Below the pieces are notes generated by a model. It ran no database searches, was not told where the DNA came from, and saw only the letters and a list, made by a program, of their open reading frames with translations. A stretch of DNA of 64,000 nt. Source: Curtobacterium sp. MCPF17_052. GTDB lineage: Bacteria > Actinomycetota > Actinomycetes > Actinomycetales > Microbacteriaceae. The DNA lies in the NCBI RefSeq assembly GCF_003234085.1, contig NZ_QKSD01000004.1:198470-262469 (forward strand). The letters are read 5' to 3'. Shown one piece after another: positions 22,645 through 35,623 of this stretch (its first letter is position 1; every line of letters begins with the position of its first letter). The position numbers were made by a program, and so were the translations under genes.

Positions 22645-23734
22645 CCACCTCCTGGTAGGCGGTGAAGAGCAGGTGGTCCTCGGGACCCTCGAGCGTCACC
22701 GGCTTGCCGACGGCATCGAGGATGATGAACCGGAGCATGCCGGCGCGGGCCTTCTTGTCGCGGCGCATCGTCGCCAGGAGGCTCTGCCACCGGCCGAGCG
22801 GGTAGGTCGTCGGGAGCGACAGCGAATCCAGGATCGAGCGGTGCCGGTCGACCGTGGCGTCGTCCAGGTGCCCGGTGAGGCGCGCCAGCTCGGCGGCGAA
22901 CACCATGCCGACCGCCACCGCTGCACCGTGTCGCCACTGGTACCGCTCGGCGTGCTCGATGGCGTGGCCGAGGGTGTGCCCGTAGTTGAGCACCTCGCGG
23001 CGGCCCTGCTCGGTGAAGTCCTCGGACACGACCTGGGCCTTCAGCTCGATCGCGAGTTCGACCACGCGGCGGAACTCCGGCGTCGTCGGGTCGGTCACGC
23101 GGTCGACGTCTGCCTCGATCACGTCGAGGATCTCCGGCACGGCGATGAACCCGGCCTTCACGATCTCGGCGAAGCCCGCCAGGATCTCGTTTCGTGGCAG
23201 GGTGCGGAGGAGGTCCAGGTCACCGACCACGGCGCGCGGGGCGGCGAACGCCCCGACCAGGTTCTTGCCCTCGTTCGTGTTGATGCCGGTCTTGCCACCG
23301 ACGCTCGCGTCGACCAGCCCGAGGACCGTCGTCGGCATCGACAGGTACGGCACACCGCGCAGCCAGGTGGCGGCGACGAAGCCGGCGAGGTCGGTGACGG
23401 CACCGCCGCCGAGGCCGATCACGGCGTCGGTGCGGGTGAAGTCCGACTGCCCCATGACCTGCCAGCAGAACGAGGCGACCTCGATCCGCTTCGCGGCCTC
23501 GGCGTCGGGCACCTCGGCGATGAGGGCCTCGAGCCCCGCGCCGACGAGCAGCTGACGGAGGTCCTCGGCGCGGGCACCCAGGGTCGGGGCGTGCACGATG
23601 AGGACCTTCGCCACTCGCGGACCGAGCAGGGCGGGGACCGACGCGAGCAGGCCGTTGCCGACCGCGACGACGTAGCCGTCCTGGCCGCCGACGCGGATCT
23701 CGGTGGTGCCCTCGGGCAGGGTCGACTCGGTCAC
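22637..23734 (-). CDS. aroB: 3-dehydroquinate synthase
   Basis: Second shikimate step: DAHP to 3-dehydroquinate, NAD- and metal-dependent. It is 365 residues. The NAD-binding GLGGGAVTDLAGFVAATWLRG, TTVLGLVDASVGGKTGIN and the metal-site residues in GHTLGHAIEH are present. It overlaps aroK by 4 bp, forming aroC-aroK-aroB in transcription order. Confidence 0.97.
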   Translation of the reverse strand: MTESTLPEGTTEIRVGGQDGYVVAVGNGLLASVPALLGPRVAKVLIVHAPTLGARAEDLRQLLVGAGLEALIAEVPDAEAAKRIEVASFCWQVMGQSDFTRTDAVIGLGGGAVTDLAGFVAATWLRGVPYLSMPTTVLGLVDASVGGKTGINTNEGKNLVGAFAAPRAVVGDLDLLRTLPRNEILAGFAEIVKAGFIAVPEILDVIEADVDRVTDPTTPEFRRVVELAIELKAQVVSEDFTEQGRREVLNYGHTLGHAIEHAERYQWRHGAAVAVGMVFAAELARLTGHLDDATVDRHRSILDSLSLPTTYPLGRWQSLLATMRRDKKARAGMLRFIILDAVGKPVTLEGPEDHLLFTAYQEVGA

Positions 23735-24327
23735 GGTGCTCCTTCGTCGGAGGTGGGGGGAGGTGGGGTGCGGGTGCCGGCGGGTGCGCTGTCGCGGACC
23801 CAGGTGACGACGTCGTCGGCGACCCGGGACATGGGTCGGCGTGAGGTGTCGAACACCACGTGGGCGAGCGCGGCGTACGTCGCCGCCCGCTCGTCCAGGA
23901 TCGCCTGCCAGGCGTCGATGCCACCCGAGGCGATGAGCGGGCGGTCACTGCCGGCGATCCGTGCGGCGACCGCCTCGGCCGTGACGGTGAGGAGCACGAC
24001 GTGCGCGCCCGCCATCGCGGCGCGGGTCTCCGGGTGCATGACCGCTCCCCCGCCGACCGAGACGACGCCGCCGATCTGCACGGCGCGACGGACCGCCGCG
24101 GCCTCGAGTTCCCGGAAGGCCGGCTCGCCGCGTTCGGCGAAGAGCTTCGGGATCGGACCGTGTTCGCGCGCGATCACCCGGTCGGTGTCGGTGAACGGCA
24201 CGCCCAGGGCCTTCGCGACCCGACGCCCGACGCTCGACTTGCCGGCACCCATCGGCCCGATGACGACGAGGGGCGGGACCGCGGCCCCGGCCTGGACTGC
24301 CCCGGGCGGGACGTCGGCCCCGGTCAC
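23731..24327 (-). CDS. aroK: Shikimate kinase
   Basis: Phosphorylates shikimate with ATP. It is 198 residues with P-loop [11 protein letters not shown] at 24-34, the shikimate-binding [20 protein letters not shown] and [11 protein letters not shown]. The N-terminal ~17 and C-terminal ~15 residues are non-conserved Pro/Ala-rich tails. It overlaps aroC and aroB by 4 bp each. Confidence 0.96.
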   Translation of the reverse strand: MTGADVPPGAVQAGAAVPPLVVIGPMGAGKSSVGRRVAKALGVPFTDTDRVIAREHGPIPKLFAERGEPAFRELEAAAVRRAVQIGGVVSVGGGAVMHPETRAAMAGAHVVLLTVTAEAVAARIAGSDRPLIASGGIDAWQAILDERAATYAALAHVVFDTSRRPMSRVADDVVTWVRDSAPAGTRTPPPPTSDEGAP

Positions 24328-25544
24328 CAGGCGGCGGTCTGCGCGGACGACTCGGTGCGACGCGTCCGGAGTGTGTCCGGGATCGCGGCGAGGTAGCCCT
24401 CGAGGTTGCGCTTGGTCTCGGCGACGCTGTCGCCACCGAACTTCTCGAGCACGGCGTCGGCGAGCACGAGTGCCACCATCGCCTCTGCCACGACCCCGGA
24501 TGCCGGCACCGCGCAGACGTCCGAGCGCTGGTGGTGTGCGGCCGCGTCCTCGCCGGTGGCGACGTCGATGGTCTGCAGGGCGTGCGGCACGGTGGCGATC
24601 GGCTTCATCGCGGCACGGACGCGGAGCACGGTGCCCGTGGACATGCCGCCCTCGGTCCCGCCGGCGCGGTCGGTCCTCCGGACGATCTCGCCGTCCTCAC
24701 GCTGGAGTTCGTCGTGGGCGGCGGAGCCACGTCGGGCCGCGGTCGCGAAGCCGTCCCCGACCTCGACGCCCTTGATCGCCTGGATCCCCATGATCGCCGC
24801 CGCCAGTCGGGCGTCGAGACGACGGTCCCACTGCACGTGCGAGCCGAGCCCCGGTGGGACGCCGTAGAACAGGACCTCGACGACACCGCCCAGGGTGTCG
24901 CCGTCCTTCTTGGCCGCCTCGACCTCGGTCACCATGCGCTCGGAGGTCGCGGGGTCGAAGCAGCGCAGCTGGTCGTCGTCGAGGCGGTCGACGTCCTCGG
25001 GCACGGGCAGTGCGGCGTCGTCCGGCACCCGGACGGTCCCGACCTGCAGGGTGTGCGCCACCGAGGTCATGCCGAGTTCGGCGAGGAAGGACTTCGCGAC
25101 GGCGCCGAGGGCGACCCGCGCGGCGGTCTCCCGGGCGGACGCGCGCTCGAGGATCGGCCGGGCCTCGTCGAAGCCGTACTTCTGCATGCCGACGAGGTCG
25201 GCGTGCCCGGGCCGCGGGCGGGTCAACGGCGCACCTCGGCCACGCGACGCGTCGGTCTGCTCGACGGGCTCGGGGTTCATCACCTCGACCCACTTCGGCC
25301 ATTCGGTGTTGCCGATGCGGATCGCGATGGGGCTGCCCATCGAGAGGCCGTGTCGGACGCCGCCGGACAGGTGGAGCTCGTCCTGTTCGAACTTCATGCG
25401 CGAGCCACGCCCGTAGCCGAGCTTGCGGCGCGCGAGGTCGGCGCGGATGGACTCGTACGACACCGGGACGCCGGCCGGGAGGCCTTCCATCATGGCGATC
25501 AGTTCGGGTCCGTGGGACTCACCAGCGGTCAACCAACGAAGCAT
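24324..25544 (-). CDS. aroC: Chorismate synthase
   Basis: Last common step to chorismate (EPSP to chorismate), requiring reduced FMN. It is 406 residues. Family signatures are [55 protein letters not shown] and [13 protein letters not shown]. The ATG at 25544 has GGAGG upstream. A terminator separates it from mltG, so aroC-aroK-aroB probably starts its own transcript. Confidence 0.97.
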   Translation of the reverse strand: MLRWLTAGESHGPELIAMMEGLPAGVPVSYESIRADLARRKLGYGRGSRMKFEQDELHLSGGVRHGLSMGSPIAIRIGNTEWPKWVEVMNPEPVEQTDASRGRGAPLTRPRPGHADLVGMQKYGFDEARPILERASARETAARVALGAVAKSFLAELGMTSVAHTLQVGTVRVPDDAALPVPEDVDRLDDDQLRCFDPATSERMVTEVEAAKKDGDTLGGVVEVLFYGVPPGLGSHVQWDRRLDARLAAAIMGIQAIKGVEVGDGFATAARRGSAAHDELQREDGEIVRRTDRAGGTEGGMSTGTVLRVRAAMKPIATVPHALQTIDVATGEDAAAHHQRSDVCAVPASGVVAEAMVALVLADAVLEKFGGDSVAETKRNLEGYLAAIPDTLRTRRTESSAQTAAW

Positions 25545-25561
25545 GACGACATCCTCCCACA

Positions 25562-25613
25562 GCGACGGGCGGCGGCCGGTGTACCGCGAGGTGCACCGAC
25601 CGCCGCCCGTCGC
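25562..25613 (-). terminator. Terminator hairpin after mltG
   Basis: Arms of 20 bp (25562-25581 and 25594-25613) with a single mismatch and a 12-nt loop, lying between the mltG stop and the aroC start. No U-tract, as is usual for high-GC terminators. Confidence 0.75.
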
Positions 25614-25640
25614 GCGAGGTCCTGCTGGTGGTCCGACCGA

Positions 25641-27380
25641 CTACTGGTAGGCGGGGTGGGCGCGCAGCCAGGCCTGGAACCGCTGCACCGCCTGCTCGTG
25701 CTGCGCGAGCGTGTCCGAGAACACGGTCTCACCGCTCTCGAGGTCGACCGTCACGAAGTAGTGCCAGTTGCCGGTCGCCATCTTGGTCACCGCGTTGATG
25801 GCGAGGTCGCCCGGGTTGGAGATCGGTGCAGGCGGCAGCCCCTCGTGCTGGTAGGTGTTGTACGGGTTGGACCCGTCCGCACGTTCGGCGTCCGTCGTCG
25901 TCACACGGTGCGTGTTGCCCGTGCCGTACGCCACCGTCGCGTCGGACTGCAGGAGCATGCCGTCGTCGAGTCGGTTCTGGAAGACCCGCGCGACCTTCGG
26001 GTAGTCGGCTGCGAGGCCGGCTTCCTTCTGCACGAGCGACGCGAACACGACGACGCGCTCCTGGTCGGCGGCGGCGACACCGGCGGTCTCCAGGTGCTGC
26101 TTCATGGTGTCGACCATGGTCTGGAAGTACTGCTTCGCCGTCCACTTCGGGTTGATCGGGTAGGTGGCCGGGAACAGCCAGCCCTCGAGCGTGGTCACAC
26201 CGGACGGCAGGCCGTACGCGGAGACGTCCTTGGCCGCAGCCTCGACGTCAGCCTTGCTCAGCCCGGCCTTCGAGACCATGCCGGCCTCGATGTCCTGCAG
26301 CGCCGTGCCCTCGGGGATCACGATCGACGGGTCCTCGACCCGGTTGGCCTTGTCCTGCAGCGCCGTCAGCGCGGCCTTCGAGCTCATCTTCTTCTTCAGC
26401 GAGTACGAGCCGGGCTGGAACTGCACGTTCGGCGACGAGAGCAGGAGCTGGTAGAAGACCTTCGAGGTCTTCACCACACCACTCCGCTGCAGCGTCGCGG
26501 CGACGTCCTCGCCGATGTCACCGTCCTTGATCGTGATCGTCACCTTCGAGGTGCCGTCGCCGGTGTAGTCGTCGCTCTCCTGCGACCCCGAGATCGCGCT
26601 GGCGATGGCCTGGATCTTCGGCGCCGCGAAGTTGTAGGCGACCGCACCGCCGGCGACCACGATCGCCACGATGACGATCCCGGCGATGAGGGGCCCCTTG
26701 CGTCGCGGCGGACGCTCGTCGCGCGGCGGCCGGGAGGCTCCCCCACGTCCGCCACGTCGCCCGCCACCGTCGCCACCCTCGCCACTCCCGCCGCCGGTGT
26801 CACCGGCACCACTCGTGCTCGCCGGGGCGTCGCCGTCCACGGGGTCGTCGCTGTCCGGGCCGTCGCCGACCCGCTCGGTGCCGTCCGGGAGAGGCGATCC
26901 GCCGCCGACGCCCTGCCAGGTGCCGCGTCGTCGGGGCTGCTGCCCGTGGTCGTCGTCGAGGTCGTCGGCCGGGCCGCCGTCGGCCGGGCCGCCGTCGGCC
27001 GGGCCGCCGTCGGCCGGTGCCGCGGTGCCGGGGACCGGACCGCTGTGCAGCGAGCCGCCGAGGAGGGCGTGCACGTCGGGGTGGACGTCGTCACCTGCGG
27101 GAGCGGCGCCGACGCCGGGACGGGGGGCGGGCCTCCCGGCAGCGTCGGGACGCTGGTCCCCGTCGTCGTCGGGTCGGGCCGCGGTCGGATCGACGGCGTC
27201 GTCGGCCGATGCCGCTGCTGCTGCTCGTGCACGCGCAGCACGGGCTTCCCGACGCGACAGCGGCGGGTCGTCCGTGGGCGTCTCGGTGGGTCCCTCGCCT
27301 CGGCGGGTCCCCGTGCGGTCACGGCGTTCGGCGTCGCTGCCGGTCGCGATGATCGCGTTCCAGTCCAGATCGTCTGCCAA
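25641..27380 (-). CDS. mltG: Endolytic transglycosylase MltG (YceG-like) with long disordered N-terminus
   Basis: Membrane enzyme that cleaves nascent peptidoglycan glycan strands. The 579-residue protein has a ~228-residue low-complexity cytoplasmic N-terminus (Asp/Gly/Pro/Arg-rich), one transmembrane helix (about 231-249), a LysM-like region (about 277-345) and the YceG domain with the catalytic glutamate in SLVQKEAGLAAD (E453). The start is inferred: a TTG at 27380 preceded by GAGG and beginning LADDLDWNAII. The open frame runs upstream through ruvX into alaS, but without family similarity. It includes three perfect 15-bp repeats. Confidence 0.88.
   Translation of the reverse strand: MADDLDWNAIIATGSDAERRDRTGTRRGEGPTETPTDDPPLSRREARAARARAAAAASADDAVDPTAARPDDDGDQRPDAAGRPAPRPGVGAAPAGDDVHPDVHALLGGSLHSGPVPGTAAPADGGPADGGPADGGPADDLDDDHGQQPRRRGTWQGVGGGSPLPDGTERVGDGPDSDDPVDGDAPASTSGAGDTGGGSGEGGDGGGRRGGRGGASRPPRDERPPRRKGPLIAGIVIVAIVVAGGAVAYNFAAPKIQAIASAISGSQESDDYTGDGTSKVTITIKDGDIGEDVAATLQRSGVVKTSKVFYQLLLSSPNVQFQPGSYSLKKKMSSKAALTALQDKANRVEDPSIVIPEGTALQDIEAGMVSKAGLSKADVEAAAKDVSAYGLPSGVTTLEGWLFPATYPINPKWTAKQYFQTMVDTMKQHLETAGVAAADQERVVVFASLVQKEAGLAADYPKVARVFQNRLDDGMLLQSDATVAYGTGNTHRVTTTDAERADGSNPYNTYQHEGLPPAPISNPGDLAINAVTKMATGNWHYFVTVDLESGETVFSDTLAQHEQAVQRFQAWLRAHPAYQ
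26966..27017. repeat. Three perfect 15-bp repeats inside mltG
   Basis: The unit CGGCCGGGCCGCCGT occurs at 26966, 26981 and 26996, with a partial fourth copy. It encodes a repeated Gly-Gly-Pro-Ala-Asp in the cytoplasmic linker. Copy-number change would keep the reading frame. Confidence 0.9.
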
Positions 27381-27451
27381 CGGTCCTCGGTCTCTCGGTC
27401 GGGAACCCCGCGCGGCTCCGGTCCGCTGGGGCGGGTCCGGGAGGGCAGCTG

Positions 27452-27903
27452 TCAGGGGAGTTCGGCCCCGGGTGGGGCGCCGGCTGCGCGCTCGTGGTCG
27501 AGCGCATGTTGCAGAATGATAACAGCGGCCGCTTGGTCGATCACGGCCCGCGACTTCTTCGTGTTCTTCCCCGCCTGGTGGAGCCCGCGCTGCGCCGTGA
27601 CCGTCGAGAGTCGCTCGTCGACGAGCCGGACCGGCCGGTGCGCCGCGATCCGGGCGGCGAAGTCCCGGGCGTCGGTCGTGGAGGGGGTGTCCCCACCCGA
27701 CATCGAGAGCGGGAGTCCGACGACGATCTCGAGGACGTCGTACTCCTCCGCGATCGCCAGGATCCGCCGGAGGTCGGCCGAGTCGTCCCGACGGACCGTC
27801 TCGACCGGGGTGGCGAGGAGCCCGTCGCGGTCGCACACCGCCACCCCGATCCGGGCGCGGCCGACGTCGATGCCGAGCCGGCGCCCGGAGCGGACCGCCA
27901 CCG

Positions 27904-27907
<4 letters not shown>
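27452..27907 (-). CDS. ruvX: Holliday junction resolvase-like RuvX/YqgF
   Basis: RNase H-fold nuclease family implicated in 16S rRNA 5' processing. It is 151 residues. RRLGIDVGRARIGVAVCD, VVGLPLSMSGGDTPST and VDERLSTVTAQR carry the acidic active-site residues. The GTG at 27907 overlaps alaS by 4 bp. The alaS-ruvX-mltG order is widely conserved. Confidence 0.94.
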
Positions 27908-30561
<2,654 letters not shown>

Positions 30562-30658
30562 GGTGCTTCCTGTAGGGCGTGTGGCGGGGACGGGAGGCTC
30601 GGAGCGAGTCAGGTGGGACGGTGCGGCAGGTGGACCCAGCGTCCGGAACGGGGCTGCG

Positions 30659-30850
30659 TCAGTCCGTGCGGGCGGTCGGGCGCAGCTCGGCTCCGCGTGA
30701 GCGGTACCCCTCGGCCACCGCGCCCGTGAAGGCCTTCGCGCGGGCGTCGACCTGGGCGAGGAGGTGTGCGGCGGACGGCGTCCGGCTGACGCGCTGCGCG
30801 GCGACGAAACCGATCACCACGCCGACGGCGACGAAGAACAGCTGCTTCAC
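30659..30850 (-). CDS. Small single-pass membrane protein of unknown function
   Basis: A 63-residue protein with an N-terminal hydrophobic helix (about 3-19, LFFVAVGVVIGFVAAQRVS), a short amphipathic middle and a basic tail. The GTG at 30850 has GGGAGG upstream. A small membrane protein between rpsD and alaS is common in related actinobacteria by my recollection. Function unknown. Confidence 0.75.
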   Translation of the reverse strand: MKQLFFVAVGVVIGFVAAQRVSRTPSAAHLLAQVDARAKAFTGAVAEGYRSRGAELRPTARTD

Positions 30851-30909
30851 GATGCCTCCCTCTCGGGCACGCCGGGGCGTGCGTCCGACAAGCGTAGCGC
30901 GGGCACGAA

Positions 30910-30949
30910 GAACGGCGGGCCGCCCTCCGAGGAGGACGACCCGCCGTTC
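30910..30949. terminator. Terminator hairpin after rpsD
   Basis: Perfect 10-bp arms (GAACGGCGGG at 30910-30919, its complement at 30940-30949) around a 20-nt loop, 15 bp beyond the rpsD stop on the minus strand. Confidence 0.75.
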
Positions 30950-30964
30950 ACACAGGCGCTGGGA

Positions 30965-31594
30965 TCAGCGGGCTGCGTAGTACTCGACGACGAGCTGCAC
31001 TTCGCAGGTCACGGGGACCTCGGCGCGCTTCGGGCGACGGACCAGGCGGGCCTGGAGCTTGTCGATCTCGACCTCGAGGTAGCCCGGGACCTTCGGGAGG
31101 ACTTCCTGGTGGCCACCGGCAGCGGCGACCTGGAAGGGCTCGAGCGACTCGGAGCGCTGCTTGACGTGGATCAGCTGGCCCTCCTTGACGCGGAAGGAGG
31201 GGCGGTCGACGAGCTTGCCGTCGACCAGGATGTGGCGGTGCACGATCAGCTGGCGGGCCTGCGAGGTCGTGCGGGCGAAGCCGGCGCGGAGCACGAGGGC
31301 GTCCAGACGCGTCTCGAGGGTCTCGACGAGGTTCTCACCGGTCAGACCGGCCGCCTTGCGGGACTCTTCGAAGACGATGCGGAGCTGCTTCTCGCGGATG
31401 CCGTACTGGGCGCGCAGACGCTGCTTCTCACGGAGGCGCACCGCGTAGTCGCTGTCCTGACGACGGCGGGTACGACCGTGCTCACCGGGGCCGTAGGGGC
31501 GCTTCTCGAGGTAACGGGCCGCCTTCGGCGTCAGCGGGATGCCGAGCGCGCGAGACAGGCGGGTCTTGCTGCGGGTGCGTGACTTGGTAGACAC
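30965..31594 (-). CDS. rpsD: 30S ribosomal protein S4
   Basis: Primary 16S rRNA-binding protein of the small subunit. It is 209 residues. The S4 domain (about 98-160) shows LDALVLRAGFARTTSQARQLI and HRHILVDGKLVDRPS. The N-terminal zinc-binding cysteines of some S4 proteins are absent (zinc-free type). The GTG at 31594 has AAAAGGA upstream; the frame upstream is not S4-like. About 275 bp separate it from rarA. Confidence 0.96.
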   Translation of the reverse strand: MSTKSRTRSKTRLSRALGIPLTPKAARYLEKRPYGPGEHGRTRRRQDSDYAVRLREKQRLRAQYGIREKQLRIVFEESRKAAGLTGENLVETLETRLDALVLRAGFARTTSQARQLIVHRHILVDGKLVDRPSFRVKEGQLIHVKQRSESLEPFQVAAAGGHQEVLPKVPGYLEVEIDKLQARLVRRPKRAEVPVTCEVQLVVEYYAAR

Positions 31595-31869
31595 AGGGTC
31601 CTTTTCTCTGTACTGAACTGAAGGTGTCACGGGTCTCGGAGCGCGCACGCGCCGACGGACCCCGTGACGGGATCCAGAGGGATGAGCCTGTGGGATCGGG
31701 CGGCTACAGCCCGAACCTCTGCCCCCGTGCCGGTCAGGTCCGTTCAGGACGTGTCCGACACTGTGTCCTCGACGCAGCCGCACGCGAGGACCAGGACGTA
31801 GGCCCGTCAACGATAGCAGCATCCGGTCCCGATGTGGCCCTCACGGCACCCGCGCGTCGCACCCGGGGG
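31595..31869 (-). other. 275-bp rpsD leader / rarA-rpsD intergenic region
   Basis: No supported gene. On the minus strand a possible -10 element TATCGT lies about 210 nt before the rpsD start, which would give a long leader where S4 autoregulation could act. I see no structure clear enough to name. Confidence 0.3.
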
Positions 31870-33252
31870 TCAGTCGCCGCGGATGATCCCGCGGAGCCGG
31901 TCGAGCCGCGGGCCGATCTCGCGCTCGAAGCCGTTGCCGGTCGGTGTGTAGTACTCGGTGCCGTCCAGGGCGTCGGGCAGGTACTGCTGCGTCGCGACCC
32001 CGTGCTCGGCGTCGTGCGAGTAGACGTACCCCTTGCCGTGTCCGAGCCGCTTCGCTCCGGCGTAGTGCGCGTCGCGGAGGTGGTTCGGCACGACACCCAT
32101 CCGGCCGGCCTTGACGTCGGCGACGGCCTGGTTGACCCCGTTGTACGCCGCGTTCGACTTCGGCGCGGTCGCCAGGTAGACGACGGCCTCGGCGAGCGGG
32201 ATCCGGCCTTCGGGCATGCCGATCAACTGCACGGCCTGTGCGGCTGCGACGGCGATCGGCAACGCCTGCGGATCCGCCATGCCGATGTCCTCGGACGCCG
32301 AGATGATGATCCGTCGGGCGATGAACCGCGGGTCCTCGCCGGCCTCGATCATCCGCGCCAGGTAGTGCAGCGCCGCGTCGACGTCACTCCCCCGCACCGA
32401 CTTGATGAAGGCGCTGATCACGTCGTAGTGCTCGTCGCCCTGCCGGTCGTACCGGAGGAGTGCTCGGTCCACCGCCGCGGCGACCGTGTCGGCGTCGACG
32501 ACCGGGGCGGTGCCGGCCGCACGCTCGTCGTCGTCCTGGGCCGCCACCGCGGACGCCGCCGCTGCCTCGAGCGCGGTGAGGGCCCGGCGGGCGTCACCGG
32601 AGGCCAGACGGACGATCGCGGCCCGCGCTTCGTCACCGAGGACCACCGCACCACGCAGGCCCCTGGCGTCCTCGACCGCGCGGTCGACCAGCATGCCGAG
32701 GTCGGCGTCGGTCAGCGGCTTGAGCGTGAGGAGCAGCGAGCGCGAGAGCAGCGGCGAGATGACCGAGAAGGACGGGTTCTCGGTCGTCGCGGCGATGAGG
32801 ATCACCCAGCCGTTCTCGACCCCGGGCAGCAGGGCGTCCTGCTGCGCCTTGCTGAACCGGTGGATCTCGTCGAGGAACAGGACCGTCGTCGCCCCGTAGA
32901 GGTCCCGGTGCGTCAGGGCCTTCTCCATGACCTCCCGGACGTCCTTGACACCGGCGGTCACCGCGGACAGCTCGACGAACTCACGGCCGGACTGCCGGGC
33001 GATCGCCTGCGCCAGGGTCGTCTTGCCGGTGCCGGGCGGGCCCCACAGGATCACCGAGACGCCGCCGGGGCTCTCCCGCGAGCCGGTCGCCAGCTGCACG
33101 AGCGGCGATCCGCGTCCGAGGAGGTGCTGCTGACCGGCCACCTCGTCGAGACTGGTCGGGCGCATGCGGACGGCCAGCGGTACCGAACCCTGGGCCAACC
33201 CGGTCCGGCCACCCGTCGTGGGCGCGTTCATCCCCGACCGGTCAGTTGCCAT
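31870..33252 (-). CDS. rarA: Replication-associated recombination protein A (RarA/MgsA AAA+ ATPase)
   Basis: AAA+ ATPase related to clamp loaders that acts at stalled forks. It is 460 residues. Walker A GPPGTGKT at 71-78, Walker [11 protein letters not shown] at 124-133, sensor ATTENPSF and the C-terminal tetramerisation region with [18 protein letters not shown]. The ATG at 33252 has TACGAT 6 nt upstream and no Shine-Dalgarno sequence; the upstream frame extension is antisense to the next gene. Confidence 0.95.
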   Translation of the reverse strand: MATDRSGMNAPTTGGRTGLAQGSVPLAVRMRPTSLDEVAGQQHLLGRGSPLVQLATGSRESPGGVSVILWGPPGTGKTTLAQAIARQSGREFVELSAVTAGVKDVREVMEKALTHRDLYGATTVLFLDEIHRFSKAQQDALLPGVENGWVILIAATTENPSFSVISPLLSRSLLLTLKPLTDADLGMLVDRAVEDARGLRGAVVLGDEARAAIVRLASGDARRALTALEAAAASAVAAQDDDERAAGTAPVVDADTVAAAVDRALLRYDRQGDEHYDVISAFIKSVRGSDVDAALHYLARMIEAGEDPRFIARRIIISASEDIGMADPQALPIAVAAAQAVQLIGMPEGRIPLAEAVVYLATAPKSNAAYNGVNQAVADVKAGRMGVVPNHLRDAHYAGAKRLGHGKGYVYSHDAEHGVATQQYLPDALDGTEYYTPTGNGFEREIGPRLDRLRGIIRGD

Positions 33253-33258
33253 GCGTCG

Positions 33259-33264
33259 ATCGTA
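33259..33264 (-). promoter_or_regulatory. Putative leaderless -10 box of rarA
   Basis: TACGAT on the minus strand, then CGACGC (6 nt), then the rarA ATG. Confidence 0.5.
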
Positions 33265-33342
33265 AGCGCCAGCACCGACGGGCCGGTGACGGGCGAACCG
33301 GTACGCTCGTCGGACACCGCGACGAGAGGTCAGAAGAGCACC

Positions 33343-34152
33343 GTGGCACCGAAGAACCAGAGCCGTGAAGCCCGCGAGCGACTCCGTCTCTACCAGGCCA
33401 GACAGGGCCTCCACGAGCGTCAGCGTCGACGTCGTGTCCGTGACAACGTCATCGGGGCCGGTGCCCTCGTCCTCGTCGCCGCCCTCGCCACCGGGTCACA
33501 GCTGGTGCACGCGTCGACGCGGGATGACGACCGCGCCTCCACTCCGGCCAGCGCGACCTCCACGGCCACCCCGACGGCGTCGGCCAGCGCGACCGCCGGC
33601 AACACCGGCGACGTGCCGAGCAAGCGCATCGCACAGGGCACGACGTGGACCGGCACGCTCACGCTGAACAAGGACATCCGCCTGGGCATCGAACTGGACG
33701 GGGCGAAGGCCCCGCAGGCCGCGAGCGTCGAGATCGACCTCATCCGCAAGCAGTTCTACGAGGGCACGAAGTGCCACCGCCTGGCCGACAGCACCGGCTT
33801 CCACTTCCTGCAGTGCGGATCGGCGAACGGCGACGGCACGGGCGACGCCGGGTTCCAGTACGGACCGCTCGAGAACGTGCCGAGCGACGGCACCTACGCG
33901 AAGGGCACGATCGCCATCGCTCGCGGCGCGACCCCCGCGTCCCAGACGACGCAGTTCTTCATCGTGACGGACGACACCACGCTCGACCCGTCGACGGGCG
34001 GCTACACGGTGGTCGGCAAGGTGACCAGCGGGCTGTCGGACCTCGTGTCGAAGGTGACGTCGAAGGGCATCGCCGACGCGGGTTCCGACGGGTCCGGTGA
34101 GCCGAAGGTGGCCACCGAGATCACCGGCGCGACCATCGCGGAGCAGAAGTAG
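33343..34152 (+). CDS. Membrane-anchored cyclophilin-type peptidyl-prolyl isomerase
   Basis: A 269-residue protein: basic cytoplasmic N-terminus rich in Arg (1-33), one transmembrane helix (about 35-54), a Ser/Thr/Ala linker and a periplasm-side cyclophilin domain (about 90-265). Recognisable cyclophilin core: [43 protein letters not shown] and [10 protein letters not shown]. Start GTG at 33343; a TACGCT at 33302 may be its -10. The frame is open far upstream, but that part is antisense to rarA. Confidence 0.9.
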   Translation: MAPKNQSREARERLRLYQARQGLHERQRRRRVRDNVIGAGALVLVAALATGSQLVHASTRDDDRASTPASATSTATPTASASATAGNTGDVPSKRIAQGTTWTGTLTLNKDIRLGIELDGAKAPQAASVEIDLIRKQFYEGTKCHRLADSTGFHFLQCGSANGDGTGDAGFQYGPLENVPSDGTYAKGTIAIARGATPASQTTQFFIVTDDTTLDPSTGGYTVVGKVTSGLSDLVSKVTSKGIADAGSDGSGEPKVATEITGATIAEQK

Positions 34153-34265
34153 TCCACAGCGAAAGCGCACACGCCCGTCGTACGGCGCGGCGGTGCAATA
34201 GGCTGACGACCTGACCGTGCCGACGGTGACGTCGGTGATGCACGACCACGATCGAGGCGAGACCT

Positions 34266-35498
34266 GTGGCATCTGACGAAGCAACGACCTGGGGCCGGGT
34301 TGACGAGAACGGGACGGTCTACGTCCGGTACGAGGACTCGGAGCGGGTCGTGGGTGAGTACCCCGACGCCTCCGCGGAAGAGGCGCTGGCCTACTTCGCC
34401 CGCAAGTACGCGGACCTCGAAGGCCAGGTGAAGATCGCGGAACAGCGCGTCAAGGGCGGCGCGTCCGCCAACGACGTCGCCCGCACCGTCGAGCACCTGC
34501 GCAGCCTGGTGGCCGAAGCCCGCGTCGTCGGCGACATCAAGTCGCTCGAGGACCGCATCGGCGCCCTGACCGACCAGGTGGGCTCGCTCACCAAGGAGCA
34601 GGCCGCCCAGGCGCAGGCCGCCCTGACCGAGGCGCTGGCCCACCGCACCGCCCTGGTGGAAGAGGCCGAGGCACTCGCCGCGGTGGACCCCGCCCGTGCG
34701 CAGTGGAAGCAGGTGACCGCGCAGCTCGACGACGTGTTCGCCCGGTGGCAGCAGCACCAACACGACGGGCCCCGGATCCCGAAGAACGACGCGAACGACC
34801 TCTGGAAGCGGTTCCGCACCGCCCGCTCCACGGTCGACCAGCACCGTCGAGCCTTCTACTCGGAGCTCGACTCGCAGCACCGTGACGCCCGGGCGCGCAA
34901 GCAGGAGCTGGTCCAGCAGGCCGAGGCGCTTGCTCCCCGCGGTTCCGACGCCATCCCGGCCTACCGGGAGCTGCTCGACGAGTGGAAGAACGCCGGCCGC
35001 GCCGGCAAACGCCACGACGACACGCTCTGGGCACGCTTCAAGGCAGCCGGCGACGTCCTCTTCGAACAGCGCCATGCCGAGAACACGGCCGAGAACGAGG
35101 AGTACTCGGCCAACCTCGAGGCGAAGCTGGCACTCCTGACCGAGGCCGAGCCGATCCTGCAGATCACGGACCGGGTCGCCGCGCGCAAGGCCCTCACCGA
35201 CGTGCAGCGCCGCTGGGACGAGATCGGACGGGTCCCCCGCGCCGACGTCCGTCGCGTCGAGGACCGCATCCGTGCGGTCGAGGACCACGTGCGCAGCCTC
35301 GAGGACACCCACTGGAAGCAGTCCGACCCGGAGCGCAAGGCCCGTCAGACGGGTCTGGCCAGCCAGCTCGAGGACGCGATCGCCAAACTGCAGTCGGAGC
35401 TCGCCGACGCGCAGGCGACCGGCGACGCCCGCAAGATCAAGGACGCGCAGGAAGCGCTCGACGCCCGCAAGATCTGGCTCGACGCGCTCGGCGGCTGA
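34266..35498 (+). CDS. DUF349 coiled-coil protein
   Basis: A 410-residue, highly charged, mostly helical protein. After an N-terminal ~35-residue beta-like segment (WGRVDENGTVYVRYEDSE), it holds several DUF349-type helical repeats with the pattern W-x2-F/R (for example ANDLWKRFRTARSTVDQHR and DDTLWARFKAAGDVLFEQRH). DUF349 proteins in other phyla are linked to ribosome or RNA metabolism, but the family is poorly defined. The GTG at 34266 starts MASDEATTWG; a TAGGCT at about 34199 may be its -10. Confidence 0.88.
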   Translation: MASDEATTWGRVDENGTVYVRYEDSERVVGEYPDASAEEALAYFARKYADLEGQVKIAEQRVKGGASANDVARTVEHLRSLVAEARVVGDIKSLEDRIGALTDQVGSLTKEQAAQAQAALTEALAHRTALVEEAEALAAVDPARAQWKQVTAQLDDVFARWQQHQHDGPRIPKNDANDLWKRFRTARSTVDQHRRAFYSELDSQHRDARARKQELVQQAEALAPRGSDAIPAYRELLDEWKNAGRAGKRHDDTLWARFKAAGDVLFEQRHAENTAENEEYSANLEAKLALLTEAEPILQITDRVAARKALTDVQRRWDEIGRVPRADVRRVEDRIRAVEDHVRSLEDTHWKQSDPERKARQTGLASQLEDAIAKLQSELADAQATGDARKIKDAQEALDARKIWLDALGG

Positions 35499-35515
35499 GC
35501 ACGAGCTGCACCGAC

Positions 35516-35550
35516 GAACGCCCCGCGACCAGATCGGTCGCGGGGCGTTC
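35516..35550. terminator. Strong bidirectional terminator between DUF349 gene and ribF
   Basis: Perfect 15-bp arms (35516-35530 and 35536-35550) with a 5-nt loop AGATC, between two convergent genes. Confidence 0.9.
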
Positions 35551-35623
35551 GCGTTGCGCTCGTGTGGATCGGACCGAGCAGACCAGGCGCTGACGATCAG
35601 GCGCGGACGACACGCGCGGACGA

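Noticed and set aside
30562..30658. T-box leader upstream of alaS
   Set aside because: The 97-bp gap shows no T-box sequence or specifier-type stem.
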